From assembly GCF_015533855.1 (NCBI RefSeq), contig NZ_AP024154.1, forward strand, positions 1,801,001 through 1,865,000: 64,000 bases of DNA, in the 5' to 3' direction. This document shows, piece after piece, positions 1 to 8,686 of this stretch (positions are counted from its first letter, which is position 1; every line of letters starts with the position of its first letter). The translations under genes were made by a program, and so were the position numbers. Source of the stretch: Echinicola sp. 20G (GTDB lineage: Bacteria; Bacteroidota; Bacteroidia; Cytophagales; Cyclobacteriaceae). The notes beneath the pieces are model-generated. The model saw only the letters and a program-made list of their open reading frames with translations. It did not search any database and was not told the DNA's origin.

Positions 1-480
1 TCCTTTTCTTTTGATGATTTTCAGTTGGAAAAACTCATTGACAAAGCTTTTGCATCGGTTTTCTGCAAACTCAGCCCTGTTTTCGGTGTCAAAGAGCACC
101 GTCATCCGAAGCATGGTTTTGACATAGGATTCATGCATGCCCAGTTCTCTCAGCCAAAGAATAAAATGTGCTTTCCAGTCTTCTTGGTACTTGTCCAAGT
201 GACTGCGCCCGTCAAATAGAAATTCCAATTGATTGGATCCAAACTTAAAGCGGTAGATGCCCGAAAGCTGCTCATAGATTACCTTGATCCGGTCTTTGGG
301 GAATTCGGTAGTTTGGATAATCTGTTGGTAGGTATTGTCCACTAGACCCAGTGGATTATAAAGTAAGGTGTAAGATCTTTTTAGTTCGCTGACCATGATT
401 TCCACGAGTTCATCCTCCAAAATACTTTGGGCCTGTCTGAGGATGTAGTTCTTGTCTAATGGAAATAATTTTTGGATCAT
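1..480 (-). CDS. Hypothetical protein, C-terminus cut by window edge
   Basis: An open frame of 160 codons runs from an ATG at 480 leftward off the window without a stop. It begins MIQKLFPLDKNYILRQAQ and is rich in charged and aromatic residues. I see no signal peptide, membrane segment or recognisable catalytic motif. The codon use matches the neighbours and no competing frame is convincing, so it is probably a real cytoplasmic protein. It is followed on the other side of a ~200-bp gap by the tail of the peptidase gene on the same strand. I do not recognise the family. Confidence 0.6.
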   Translation of the reverse strand, partial: MIQKLFPLDKNYILRQAQSILEDELVEIMVSELKRSYTLLYNPLGLVDNTYQQIIQTTEFPKDRIKVIYEQLSGIYRFKFGSNQLEFLFDGRSHLDKYQEDWKAHFILWLRELGMHESYVKTMLRMTVLFDTENRAEFAENRCKSFVNEFFQLKIIKRKG

Positions 481-626
481 TGTCTAAATCGCGAAATATG
501 GCGCAAATTAACTTTTATTGATCAAAATGAAAAGGGAAAAATTGTACTTTTTTAGGAGAGCATCCTATTTAAAATGGGTCAAATTAAGCAGTGGAGGCAC
601 TTTAAAAGGGTAGCTTAAAAACAAAA

Positions 627-654
627 ATCCCCGCCAAGAGCTCTTGGCGAGGAT
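627..654 (-). terminator. Rho-independent terminator of the M14 peptidase gene
   Basis: A nearly perfect inverted repeat centred on CCAAGAGCTCTTGG has a ~13-bp stem with one C/A mismatch. Read on the minus strand it is followed by a T-rich tract (GGGGATTTTTGTTTTT). It lies just past the stop codon of the minus-strand gene ending at 678. Confidence 0.85.
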
Positions 655-677
655 TGATTTATGTGAGTAAGTTTTAT

Positions 678-3242
678 TTATCTGGCTGAACTGCCACTGA
701 TAGTTTGGCCAAAGAAGATTCCGTTGAGGAATAGCTTGTTGGTGCCAAACCAAAAGGCCCTGAAGTTAGGGTTGTCTACGAAGCCAATCACTTTTCCACG
801 GCCGTGAGCAGACACTCGGATCATAGCTGTATTTTTCATTTGCTCCAAGTTGAATGGATAGACATAGCCACTGGCCAAAGGTTTATCGGTATAGACCAGT
901 GGGTTGGCAAATGGATTGTCAGAAGGTTCCATAAATTGGTTACTGTTTCTGAAGGTATAAAGCTCTTGGTGGGTATAGCCATAGCCCAATGGGTGGGTAA
1001 GGTCAAGTTTGACATTGAAAATAGCACCACCGGTTACCTTGGCTCCTTGGTCGTTAGAAAGGTCTGCATAGCTTTTTTGGAGGGTGCTGTCTTCTTCTGT
1101 ATTGGTCTTGAAAGTAAACTTCCCGATCTTATTTTGATTGAGCCAACTGAGCGCCCTTCCTCTGGCGATTACCGTTCCTCCATCTCTTACCCAGTTGGAC
1201 AGGGCTTCCACTCCTGAAGCACTGATGTCGGAATAACTGCCATTTGGAAAGATGATCACATTATACCTTCCTAGGTCAGCATAGTTAAAGTTGTCTGTTG
1301 GAAGCAAGGTAATAGGCATTTCAAATCTCTGGTCCAGTAAGTGCCAGATTTCGCCAGCTTCACTGCTGGATACTCCATTGTCCACCAAAAGCGCCACTTC
1401 AGGGATTTCAAGGACATCAATGCTTGGTGAACCCATATTGATGCCACCGGTATAGCCGGTATCCACACTTTGAATGGTAATGCCCGTTTCTTGCGCAATG
1501 GCTTGTAAGTCCTCAAAGAACTCCTGATCGGAAGCCCCAGTTCTTCCTTGGTCCACCAGAATGGTTCCCCTGCTAAACTTCAACTCAGAATTGATCTCAA
1601 AAGGCTCATGGCTAACCCTGACATTATAGCCTTTTTTCATCAGCTCGTAAGCGGCTTTCGGGGCGTAATATTCACTCCACTCGAAAGCATACCCATAGGC
1701 ACCAGCAGCTCCATTGACTTTTCCTTTTGGTTTGCTCAATCCTTTTTGGACTTCTTCCACATTGGCGAGGTTAAGGATTTTGCTGTTCAGGGTCATGAAC
1801 TGCATGTCGAAGGCCATCGGCAGAGTCCAGGCTGAAACATCATAGAAAAGGCTGTCCTGAAATTCTGTTCTGGTTTCAAACATTCCTTTAATAAGCCGGT
1901 ATTGAGGTTGGTTGAGCGGGACAATAAAAGCTTTATTGGCTTTGAAGTTGGTTCCATTGATTGTGATATCTTCTTTTAGCCCATAAAGTTTGATTTCATG
2001 CTGGAGAATCATATCCGCCAAATGATAAGTTCTTCCAATATCTTCATTGACCCCAAAGATATAGGCCTTGTTGATATCGGCATCAGCATCCTTTTTAGCA
2101 TCCAGGTAGAAATCCCTCATGTAATTATTTAGCTCTTGCCTCATGGCCACGGCCGCTTCGAATGAGGATAAAGAGGCGGTGAACTGATTACGGATCGTGA
2201 AGGCAAAGCTCAAGGGGCCATTGACACTTTCTTGCAAGTGCCCCCTGGAAGATGCTTGCTCAAAAAGGATCCCTACTTGGCCTTGTACATCAGGGTAAGT
2301 AGAGCCTTTACCGTAATAAAAATCATCATAATTTTCTTGGGTGAAGTACAATGAACCTATTTCATCCAAGTATTTGGCATGGTACTGAGCAATTTTCTCC
2401 GTCAGCTCAAAATTCTTTCTTGGTGTCAATGGGTGGTTTCTACTTGGAATACCTGGTTGGAAGAAGAAAGTGCTGTTGGTACCCATTTCATGGAAATCAA
2501 GGACTAGGTTGGGTTTCCATTCCTGGATTTTGGTAATTCTGCTTCTGGATTCAGGGTGCTGAACGGGAAGCCAGTCACGGTTCAGGTCAAACCAATAATG
2601 GTTGGTTCTGCCTCGAGGCCAGGCTTCATTCAATTCCCTGTTCATCGGATCGCCATTCATATGGATGCTTCTATTGGAGTTTACCCAAGAGGCAAACCGG
2701 TTGATGCCATCCGGGTTGATACCCGGTTCCATGATGATCACAATGTTTTTGAGGTCATCCTCTACTTCATTGGCTGCGGCAAAATGGTAGGCGGCCAATA
2801 GAGAAGCATTTACGCCACTTGGTTCATTTCCATGGACAGAATACCCCATATAAACCACCGCAGGCATATTTTCTATATCTACATTTCTGGACTCTGCGGG
2901 GTCTCTCAGCTGAGACCTCTGGAATTTAATAGCATTGAGTTTGGCAAGATTATCTGGATGGCTAATGGTCAGCATCATCAATGGACGCTGCTCATAAGTT
3001 CGGCCGATTACCTCTAGTTTGACACGTTCAGAAGCTTCGGCCAGCTCCTTCATGTACATGTAAATTTGGTCATGGCTCACATGCCACTCTCCAATTTGAA
3101 AACCCAATACCGATTCCGGTGTTGGAATATCAGGATTGTAGGAATAGCCAGGTTTGAGGTAGTATTCAAGGTCAACATCCACTTGGGCAGTGCTGGTCAA
3201 TGATACCAGGACGAAGCAAAAGCTTAATATTCTTTTGATCAT
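678..3242 (-). CDS. Secreted M14-family zinc carboxypeptidase-like protein
   Basis: 854 residues. A Sec signal peptide (MIKRILSFCFVLVSLTSTAQ) leads into a peptidase M14 domain at about 45-400. Visible zinc ligands are H137 and E140 in SVHGNEPSG, and H251 in LVLDFHEMG. PGINPDG (174-180) and NRDW (221-224) are typical of the substrate-binding part of the fold, and the Glu in GILFEQASSRG is a plausible catalytic acid. The remaining ~400 residues hold a region resembling a class I glutamine amidotransferase-like fold, as in other large Bacteroidota M14 proteins. It probably acts on peptides in the periplasm or outside the cell. The gene is monocistronic, with its own terminator. Family assignment is firm; the substrate is unknown. 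Confidence 0.88.
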   Translation of the reverse strand: MIKRILSFCFVLVSLTSTAQVDVDLEYYLKPGYSYNPDIPTPESVLGFQIGEWHVSHDQIYMYMKELAEASERVKLEVIGRTYEQRPLMMLTISHPDNLAKLNAIKFQRSQLRDPAESRNVDIENMPAVVYMGYSVHGNEPSGVNASLLAAYHFAAANEVEDDLKNIVIIMEPGINPDGINRFASWVNSNRSIHMNGDPMNRELNEAWPRGRTNHYWFDLNRDWLPVQHPESRSRITKIQEWKPNLVLDFHEMGTNSTFFFQPGIPSRNHPLTPRKNFELTEKIAQYHAKYLDEIGSLYFTQENYDDFYYGKGSTYPDVQGQVGILFEQASSRGHLQESVNGPLSFAFTIRNQFTASLSSFEAAVAMRQELNNYMRDFYLDAKKDADADINKAYIFGVNEDIGRTYHLADMILQHEIKLYGLKEDITINGTNFKANKAFIVPLNQPQYRLIKGMFETRTEFQDSLFYDVSAWTLPMAFDMQFMTLNSKILNLANVEEVQKGLSKPKGKVNGAAGAYGYAFEWSEYYAPKAAYELMKKGYNVRVSHEPFEINSELKFSRGTILVDQGRTGASDQEFFEDLQAIAQETGITIQSVDTGYTGGINMGSPSIDVLEIPEVALLVDNGVSSSEAGEIWHLLDQRFEMPITLLPTDNFNYADLGRYNVIIFPNGSYSDISASGVEALSNWVRDGGTVIARGRALSWLNQNKIGKFTFKTNTEEDSTLQKSYADLSNDQGAKVTGGAIFNVKLDLTHPLGYGYTHQELYTFRNSNQFMEPSDNPFANPLVYTDKPLASGYVYPFNLEQMKNTAMIRVSAHGRGKVIGFVDNPNFRAFWFGTNKLFLNGIFFGQTISGSSAR

Positions 3243-3380
3243 AGGGTTTGATTTAGTGCGTTCTATCTATCTCTCCAAATCTCCTTAATAATTCTCATAA
3301 AAATTAAGTAAATTCATTTCGAAGGTAAAAAAAACTGATCGGATATCATTTTTTATACACTGAACACTTAAATATTGTAT

Positions 3381-3557
3381 ATGCTTGGATTAGGCTCAAT
3401 TGGAACCATTATCTATGTATTGACGATCATAGATGTGGTAAGAAGTAGTTTTCATACGGACACAGACAAGGTGATTTGGGTATTGATCGTGGTTGTGCTA
3501 CCACTATTGGGCACTTTGCTTTGGTTTTTGATTGGCCGGGGAAGAACTGTATTGTGA
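3381..3557 (+). CDS. Small PLDc_N-domain membrane protein
   Basis: 58 residues from the ATG at 3381; an upstream in-frame TTG at 3375 would add only two residues. It has two hydrophobic helices (GSIGTIIYVLTIIDVV and VIWVLIVVVLPLLGTLLWFLIGRG) joined by a short polar loop. The pattern ending in LLGTLLWFLIGR matches the phospholipase D N-terminal membrane domain (PLDc_N), often found alone in Bacteroidota. It contains no catalytic HKD motif and is not itself a lipase. It stands alone between two minus-strand genes. The role is unknown. Confidence 0.7.
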   Translation: MLGLGSIGTIIYVLTIIDVVRSSFHTDTDKVIWVLIVVVLPLLGTLLWFLIGRGRTVL

Positions 3558-3580
3558 TCTTTTTATTTGCACTTCTTTCT

Positions 3581-4477
3581 TTATGGCTTAAATAAATCCT
3601 TTAAAGCATGGTCTAAAGTGGTGAAGTCAAATTTATACCCCCCACTGATGATTTTATCACAAGAGATTTTACTTCCTCCCAAGATCATGTTGGCCATTTC
3701 TCCCAGCACAATTTTCAATAAAAAGCCAGGCACAGGCAAATTAATAAAAACTTTTCCCTTGTATTTAGCGGCTTGTTTCGTCAGCTCCCTGTTCGTAACG
3801 GGTTTCGGAGCTACAGCATTATAGCCGCCAGTGATGTTGGTGTTTTCCAATGCAAAGATGTACATGTTCACAAGGTCTTTCCAGTGGATCCAACTCATAT
3901 ACTGATGGCCAGAGCCCAAGGGGGCTGCCACCGGTGGCTGTAATAACTGAGGGAGCGCTCCTCCTTTTTTGGAGAGCACCACCCCGGTTCGTAAGCAAAC
4001 CGTTCTTATGCCCACGGATTCAAATTGCTGGACAGATTTTTCCCATTTTACCACCACCTGGGAGAGAAAGTCACTTCCTGCAGGGCTTTCTTCATTGATC
4101 CATTCGTCTCCATTATCCAAGCCATAAAGGTTAGCGCCACTGGCAGATATCACTACTGATGGCTTCTTTTCTAGTGCTCTCACCTGATCAAAGAGGAGCT
4201 GTGCAGATAAAGTACGACTTTCCAAAATCAACTTCTTTCGCTCAGGAGTCCAACGTTTTTCTGCCACTCCAGCACCTGCCAGATGGATAATGGCATCGGC
4301 CCAAGGTATGGCCTCAGGATCGATTTCTTGTTTTTTGACGTCCCATCCGAATGATTTTTGAGATTGCAGGGCAGGCTTTCTACTCAGCCAAGCGACTTGA
4401 TATCCGTTACTTTCAAGGGCTTTGGTCAGCTCCTTTCCTACAAGGCCTGAGCCACCTGTGATCAAAATGTTTTTCAT
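3581..4477 (-). CDS. TIGR01777-family NAD(P)-dependent epimerase (SDR39U1/YfcH-like)
   Basis: 298 residues, the normal length for the family. The N-terminal Rossmann nucleotide-binding motif is ITGGSGLVGKEL (residues 5-16). SASGANLYG and the C-terminal stretch SKISCDKIISGGYKFDF followed by DHALKDLF match the DUF1731-type tail of TIGR01777 proteins, which are extended short-chain dehydrogenases of unclear substrate. It has no signal peptide, so it is cytoplasmic. It is a single gene, convergent with the small PLDc_N gene and divergent from the fluoride exporter. The exact reaction is not known for the family. Confidence 0.88.
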   Translation of the reverse strand: MKNILITGGSGLVGKELTKALESNGYQVAWLSRKPALQSQKSFGWDVKKQEIDPEAIPWADAIIHLAGAGVAEKRWTPERKKLILESRTLSAQLLFDQVRALEKKPSVVISASGANLYGLDNGDEWINEESPAGSDFLSQVVVKWEKSVQQFESVGIRTVCLRTGVVLSKKGGALPQLLQPPVAAPLGSGHQYMSWIHWKDLVNMYIFALENTNITGGYNAVAPKPVTNRELTKQAAKYKGKVFINLPVPGFLLKIVLGEMANMILGGSKISCDKIISGGYKFDFTTLDHALKDLFKP

Positions 4478-4531
4478 AATGGTTTTTATTCAATAACTCT
4501 TGAGATCAATTTAAGTTAAGAAAAATTAGCA

Positions 4532-4539
4532 TATATTTG
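4532..4539 (+). promoter_or_regulatory. Bacteroidota-type -7 promoter box ahead of the fluoride riboswitch
   Basis: TATATTTG matches the Bacteroidota -7 consensus TAnnTTTG exactly. It lies 6-12 bases upstream of the first bases of the riboswitch aptamer, where transcription should start. I do not see a clear TTTG -33 element at normal spacing. Confidence 0.7.
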
Positions 4540-4542
4540 CCC

Positions 4543-4602
4543 AGAGGTGATGGGGTACCACCTTTAACCGCCCTGATTTTTTCAGCGCTGATGACTCCTG
4601 CT
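4543..4602 (+). promoter_or_regulatory. Fluoride riboswitch (crcB motif)
   Basis: The sequence GAGGTGATGGGGTACCACC, then TTTAACCGCCCTG, then CAGCGCTGATGACTCCTGC carries the hallmark parts of the crcB-motif fluoride aptamer. These are the GGnGATGG...CC first stem, the A-rich join with ACCGCC, a second hairpin, and the conserved 3' CTGATGACTCCT segment that forms the pseudoknot. It ends ~40 nt before the start of a CLC-type transporter, the expected partner. Fluoride binding should turn on the downstream exporter. An expression platform is not obvious by eye. Confidence 0.93.
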
Positions 4603-4640
4603 TCAACTTATGTATCACCATAAAATAGACTGTATTAGCT

Positions 4641-5942
4641 ATGTTGGAGAGGGCACGTGAATTAATACATTTCAAGCGTTTCGTTCAAACAGAATTTTAT
4701 CCAAGCTTCCTTTACACATTAAAATGGTTGGTTTTGGCCATCTTTATTGGCTTGCTTGTAGGTTCTGCTTCCGCCTTTTTTCTTTTTGGATTACAATGGG
4801 CAACTGATTTTCGCGAGGAACACCTTTATCTGATTGCCCTACTGCCTGTTGGCGGTTTTTTGATCGGCTGGGTATATTATAAGTTTGGCGCATCTGTGGT
4901 AAAAGGCAACAACCAGCTTTTGGAGGAGTTTTATAACCCGCTCAGGACAATTCCCCTTCGGATGGCACCTTTGGTGCTGTTTGGTACCATTGCGACCCAT
5001 TTATTTGGAGGCTCTGCGGGACGAGAGGGAACGGCTGTGCAGATGGGTGGCGCCATAGCTGACCAGTTTACCAAGTGGTTTAAATTAAAGCCGATTGACC
5101 GGAAGACCGTCATCACTTTGGGAGTGGCAGCAGGTTTTGCTTCTATCTTTGGGACACCTTTGGCCGGGGCCATCTTTGCTTTGGAGTGGCTGATGATTGG
5201 CCGCGTTCGTTATGAGTCTATTCTGCCGGCCTTTTTGGGCGCTTACGTGGCGGACTATGCTTGTGCGGACTTTTGGCATGCCCATCATACCCATTATCAT
5301 ATCCCTTTTATTCCTGACTTAAGTTTGGCCAATGTCCTTTGGATCATTCCTGCTGGAATCTGCTTTGGTTTGGCAGGCAGGCTCTTTGCCAAGGCAACCC
5401 ATATTTGGGCGGAGCTCTTCAAGCAGGGAATTAATTATCCTCCACTTCGACCTGTTGTGGGAGGTGCGATAGTTGCTATTTTGGTTTACTTGGTGGGGAC
5501 TACTAAGTACATCGGACTGGGCGTACCGACTATTATGGAGGCCTTTGATGCAGAGTTACCTTGGTATGATTTTTTGGCCAAAATAGGTTTCACTTCTTTG
5601 ACTTTGGGCGCAGGCTTTAAAGGGGGTGAAGTGACGCCACTCTTTTACACTGGAGCGACCTTGGGCAATATGTTATCGGGTGTGATTCCGTTGCCTATGG
5701 CATTGCTGGCCGGGATGGGATTTGTGGCGGTTTTCTCTGGAGCAACCAACACGCCGCTCTCTTGTACTTTGATGGGAATAGAACTATTTGGTGCCGAATC
5801 AGGGGTTTATGTAGGTTTGGCTTGTGTGGTAGCCTATTTGTTTAGTGGGCATTCGGGAATTTATGGTTCCCAAGTCATTGGCTCTCCGAAGCATTCTTCA
5901 CTGGATCATAGCAAAGGAAAGAACCTAGGGGATTTGGACTGA
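4641..5942 (+). CDS. CLC-F type fluoride/proton antiporter
   Basis: 433 residues, a CLC-family membrane protein without C-terminal CBS domains. It has about ten or more hydrophobic helices. The second anion-site motif reads GGSAGREGTAVQMG (residues 123-136), i.e. GREGT rather than the GREGP of chloride CLCs. The place where chloride exchangers carry GSGIP reads KGNNQ (88-92). GAGFKGGEVTPLF is the later conserved loop. Those substitutions, and above all the fluoride riboswitch directly upstream, point to the fluoride-exporting CLC-F branch rather than a chloride channel. It would expel F- from the cytoplasm in exchange for protons. The gene is single and controlled by the leader RNA. The name rests on family motifs plus the riboswitch; transport itself is inferred. 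Confidence 0.9.
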   Translation: MLERARELIHFKRFVQTEFYPSFLYTLKWLVLAIFIGLLVGSASAFFLFGLQWATDFREEHLYLIALLPVGGFLIGWVYYKFGASVVKGNNQLLEEFYNPLRTIPLRMAPLVLFGTIATHLFGGSAGREGTAVQMGGAIADQFTKWFKLKPIDRKTVITLGVAAGFASIFGTPLAGAIFALEWLMIGRVRYESILPAFLGAYVADYACADFWHAHHTHYHIPFIPDLSLANVLWIIPAGICFGLAGRLFAKATHIWAELFKQGINYPPLRPVVGGAIVAILVYLVGTTKYIGLGVPTIMEAFDAELPWYDFLAKIGFTSLTLGAGFKGGEVTPLFYTGATLGNMLSGVIPLPMALLAGMGFVAVFSGATNTPLSCTLMGIELFGAESGVYVGLACVVAYLFSGHSGIYGSQVIGSPKHSSLDHSKGKNLGDLD

Positions 5943-6085
5943 TGGGGATTTTTCTGGATTTATCCTCCAATTTCAAAGCAATTTTGCGTTGAAGCAATCC
6001 AAGAAGCGGAGTCATTAGGTATTTATATTGCTAGACTACAAAACGCTAACAACTCCGCAATGGTTTAGACCTCCCTTGTTGTACT

Positions 6086-7141
6086 TTACAAAGATCCTCT
6101 ATCTATAAAACTGAAGATGTTAGGGACAACCTCTTGTTTGTGTTTTTTGATCATATAAGCGGCTGATTCTGCCATCAATTCAAAATCTGTGGAAATCACC
6201 GTGATGTCAAAAAGCTCCTTTAGAGGAGTGTCATTATAAGACACAACCCCAATGTCTTTGCCGATTTCATAGCGCATATCACGGGTTTGCTTCACCAAGC
6301 TGACCAAGTCATTTTCATCGATGACGATGTAGGCATCTTTTTCCTGTAGCTCCATATCGGGGTAAATCTTATCCAATACTTCCGCATCAAATTTATGGGT
6401 GTTGCAGAAGTTTAGGAAGCCCTGCTTGATCTCTTTTGGATAGGGGTAGATAGGATTGTCAGGAAAAGCCAGAATTAGTTTTTTATATTTCTTCAGCTGA
6501 TCCATGGCCTCTTCCAAGGCATTGTAGATATCCATCTTGAAGTCTTGATAAATACAGGCAATGTCTTCTCCCAATTCCGGAAGGTAGTTGTCCATAATGA
6601 CCAACTTATCTTTAGGAAAACGTTGCAGGCATTTCAGTACATTTTCATCGTGATTGGTATGCCGTGATTTGTTGTCCTTGAAGTGAGGCATTACCACAAA
6701 GTGATCATAAGCGCCTATATTTTCTTCAAGGATATTCACCAACAGCTGCGAATCACAATGATAAATACGCAAATCTATTTGGTTGTCAGAGCCCATGCTG
6801 TTCACAAAGGCATTAAAAATCTCTAGCTTGTAATTGCTGAGTTTGTTGAGAATAAATAGGATCCGACTATTGGAACTGTTGACAGCTTTATTGACATAAA
6901 AGCCTTTGCTGACTACGGAAGTGATGATTTTTTTTTCACGGAGGAGGTTGTATGCCCGGACGACAGTATCTCTGCTGAGGTAATATTCTTCGCTGATGTC
7001 GTTAATGGAAGGTAGTTTTTCTCCGACTTTTAGATAGCCATTTTCAATGTTTTTGATAATGGAATCTACAATTTGCTGGTACTTTGGGATGCGGGACTCA
7101 CTGTCGATTTGTAAAAAAAGCCCATTTGCTACTAAATTCAT
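6086..7141 (-). CDS. GntR-family transcriptional regulator with periplasmic-binding-like sensor domain (copy 1)
   Basis: 351 residues. The N-terminal winged helix (about 15-80) carries ESRIPKYQQIVDSIIKNIE and EYYLSRDTVVRAYNLLREKK, the usual GntR helix-turn-helix. The C-terminal ~250 residues lack an aminotransferase or FadR/UTRA domain and instead look like a LacI-type sugar-binding fold (VVSYNDTPLKELFDITVISTDFELMAESAAYMI). It is a close paralogue of the regulator at 10230-11279 and is oriented the same way. It sits beside an esterase and a permease, so it probably senses a sugar from pectin breakdown. Its upstream region contains a CAATCGATT box, suggesting autoregulation. The effector is not determinable here. 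Confidence 0.85.
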   Translation of the reverse strand: MNLVANGLFLQIDSESRIPKYQQIVDSIIKNIENGYLKVGEKLPSINDISEEYYLSRDTVVRAYNLLREKKIITSVVSKGFYVNKAVNSSNSRILFILNKLSNYKLEIFNAFVNSMGSDNQIDLRIYHCDSQLLVNILEENIGAYDHFVVMPHFKDNKSRHTNHDENVLKCLQRFPKDKLVIMDNYLPELGEDIACIYQDFKMDIYNALEEAMDQLKKYKKLILAFPDNPIYPYPKEIKQGFLNFCNTHKFDAEVLDKIYPDMELQEKDAYIVIDENDLVSLVKQTRDMRYEIGKDIGVVSYNDTPLKELFDITVISTDFELMAESAAYMIKKHKQEVVPNIFSFIDRGSL

Positions 7142-7360
7142 AATCTTTGGAGTTGGTTAATACTAAGGGTTTAATTGTAAAATACACCAAATGTTAACAA
7201 GCCTAAATGGCTGTCAAAATGGAAATTAGTAAACTGAGCTTAGGGCTAACAACTCTCAGTATGGACATCAAATGTGTCTTCTACTTTAAGATCAAAAACT
7301 AATTGCAGTCTTTTAATCTAAGAATTATTTTTTGATTGAAAGAAGTACGGCATTGAATAT

Positions 7361-7370
7361 TCAATCGATT
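7361..7370. promoter_or_regulatory. Putative operator (CAATCGATT box) in the 7142-7490 gap
   Basis: TCAATCGATT lies in the otherwise gene-free AT-rich gap between the first GntR gene and the esterase. The same CAATCGATT core occurs upstream of the second GntR paralogue at 11304-11313 and, inverted, at 11582-11590. I see nothing else identifiable in this ~350-bp gap. Confidence 0.4.
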
Positions 7371-7490
7371 TCTCTCGTGTATTGCAATATAATTATCCAA
7401 GATTAAACAACACAATTAAAATGCATTTTTTTATAAATAAAGTGGTCGGTCATATTTATAAAAAACTGGCAAGAAACTTACATTGTAAAA

Positions 7491-8399
7491 TTATTCTTGG
7501 AATAAATCCTGGATCCATGCATCGCTTAGTTCCAGCCACTTGGAGGCATTGCCATGATCTTTGGAGTTACCTGCCCCGAAACCATGACCTCCCCTTTCAA
7601 ACAGGTGCAATTCAGTTTTTACGCCGTGTTCATGCAAGGCTTTTGAGTAACGGATGGAGTTTTCTGCCACCACACCTTTGTCATCCCATGCATGGGCCAA
7701 AAATGCCGGAGGAGTGTTTTCGTCAACCTGGGTTTCGTTGGAAAAGTAGGTTTCCAGATCGGTATGAAGTTTATCTCCAAGAAGGTTGTGTCTTGAGCCT
7801 TGATGAGTGATGGTGGTGTCCATGCTGATCACAGGATAAATCAGGATGCTGAAGTCTGGTTTGGAGCTTGGGTTTTTTCCTTCTGCAGGATGGTTATGAA
7901 CTGAGACCGATGATGCCAGATGTCCTCCAGCAGAAAAGCCCAATATACCTACCTTATTTTTATCAAAGTGCCATTTATTGGCATTTTTGCGCATAAACCT
8001 AATGCCCTCTTCTGCATCCATTAAAGGGACATTCCAAGATTCCGTCACTAAATCTTCTTGGGGAAGGCGGTATTTGAGGACACCAGCTGTATAACCTCTT
8101 TCACTGTACCAACGGGCAATTTGATGGCCCTCATGCTGGATGGCCAGGATGCCGTAGCCACCACCTGGACAAATCAGGATAGCTTTGCCATTATTGTTGT
8201 CCTTTTGAGGTTTATAAATGATTATTTGTGGAATGGCCACCTTTTCGACACGGCCACCATTGCCGATTTGATCCTTATCCAAAAGCATTTTGGTATGTGG
8301 TGCTCCTTTGGGATAAAGCGGAAAAGTCTCTTGTTGGGCTGAGGAAAATAAAGGCAGGGCTAGCAGGGCAGCAGCCATAAAGGTCTTGAGCTTAAACAT
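7491..8399 (-). CDS. Secreted alpha/beta-hydrolase, probable carbohydrate esterase
   Basis: 302 residues with a Sec signal peptide (MFKLKTFMAAALLALPLFSSAQ). The oxyanion-hole region is CPGGGYG (78-84). The nucleophile elbow is GFSAGG with S156. A later AHAWDDKGV supplies the acid and GGHGFG the histidine. This is the BD-FAE/xylan-esterase-like subgroup that removes acetyl or aryl groups from plant polysaccharides. It lies in a minus-strand cluster after the NCS1 permease and a 59-residue membrane protein and between the two GntR regulators, so it is probably part of the pectin response. The exact ester substrate is inferred from context only. Confidence 0.82.
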   Translation of the reverse strand: MFKLKTFMAAALLALPLFSSAQQETFPLYPKGAPHTKMLLDKDQIGNGGRVEKVAIPQIIIYKPQKDNNNGKAILICPGGGYGILAIQHEGHQIARWYSERGYTAGVLKYRLPQEDLVTESWNVPLMDAEEGIRFMRKNANKWHFDKNKVGILGFSAGGHLASSVSVHNHPAEGKNPSSKPDFSILIYPVISMDTTITHQGSRHNLLGDKLHTDLETYFSNETQVDENTPPAFLAHAWDDKGVVAENSIRYSKALHEHGVKTELHLFERGGHGFGAGNSKDHGNASKWLELSDAWIQDLFQE

Positions 8400-8495
8400 T
8401 GGGGTTTATTTTTGATAAGAATTCCGAAAATATACTGAATTTCTTTGAGTCATAGAAAGATTTTGGCTCATAGAAATGCTGGAGGAAGCTGCTGT

Positions 8496-8675
8496 TTAGG
8501 CTTCCTCAGTTTTTCGGTTCATCCATTTAGGGGCAGTTATAAACCATGCCACCGTGCCTATAAACATAAGTGTTTTGCAAAGGTCAGCATCGATGGCACC
8601 TGAAAATACCAGAAAAGAAGGGACAATGGTCAGGGCCAATGCCAGAAAGGAGATGAGCTTAATTATGTTGTTCAT
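8496..8675 (-). CDS. 59-residue membrane protein coupled to the NCS1 permease
   Basis: This short frame reads MNNIIKLISFLALALTIVPS... and ends ...WMNRKTEEA. It contains two hydrophobic segments: residues 4-24, then, after a short polar turn (SGAIDADLCK), LMFIGTVAWFITAPKW. Its ATG is 11 bases after the stop of the permease gene, so the two are almost certainly co-transcribed. It is followed 96 bases later by the esterase. I do not know a named family. A small accessory or stabilising subunit of the permease is a reasonable guess, not evidence. Confidence 0.7.
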   Translation of the reverse strand: MNNIIKLISFLALALTIVPSFLVFSGAIDADLCKTLMFIGTVAWFITAPKWMNRKTEEA

Positions 8676-8686
8676 TTTGGGTTGTT

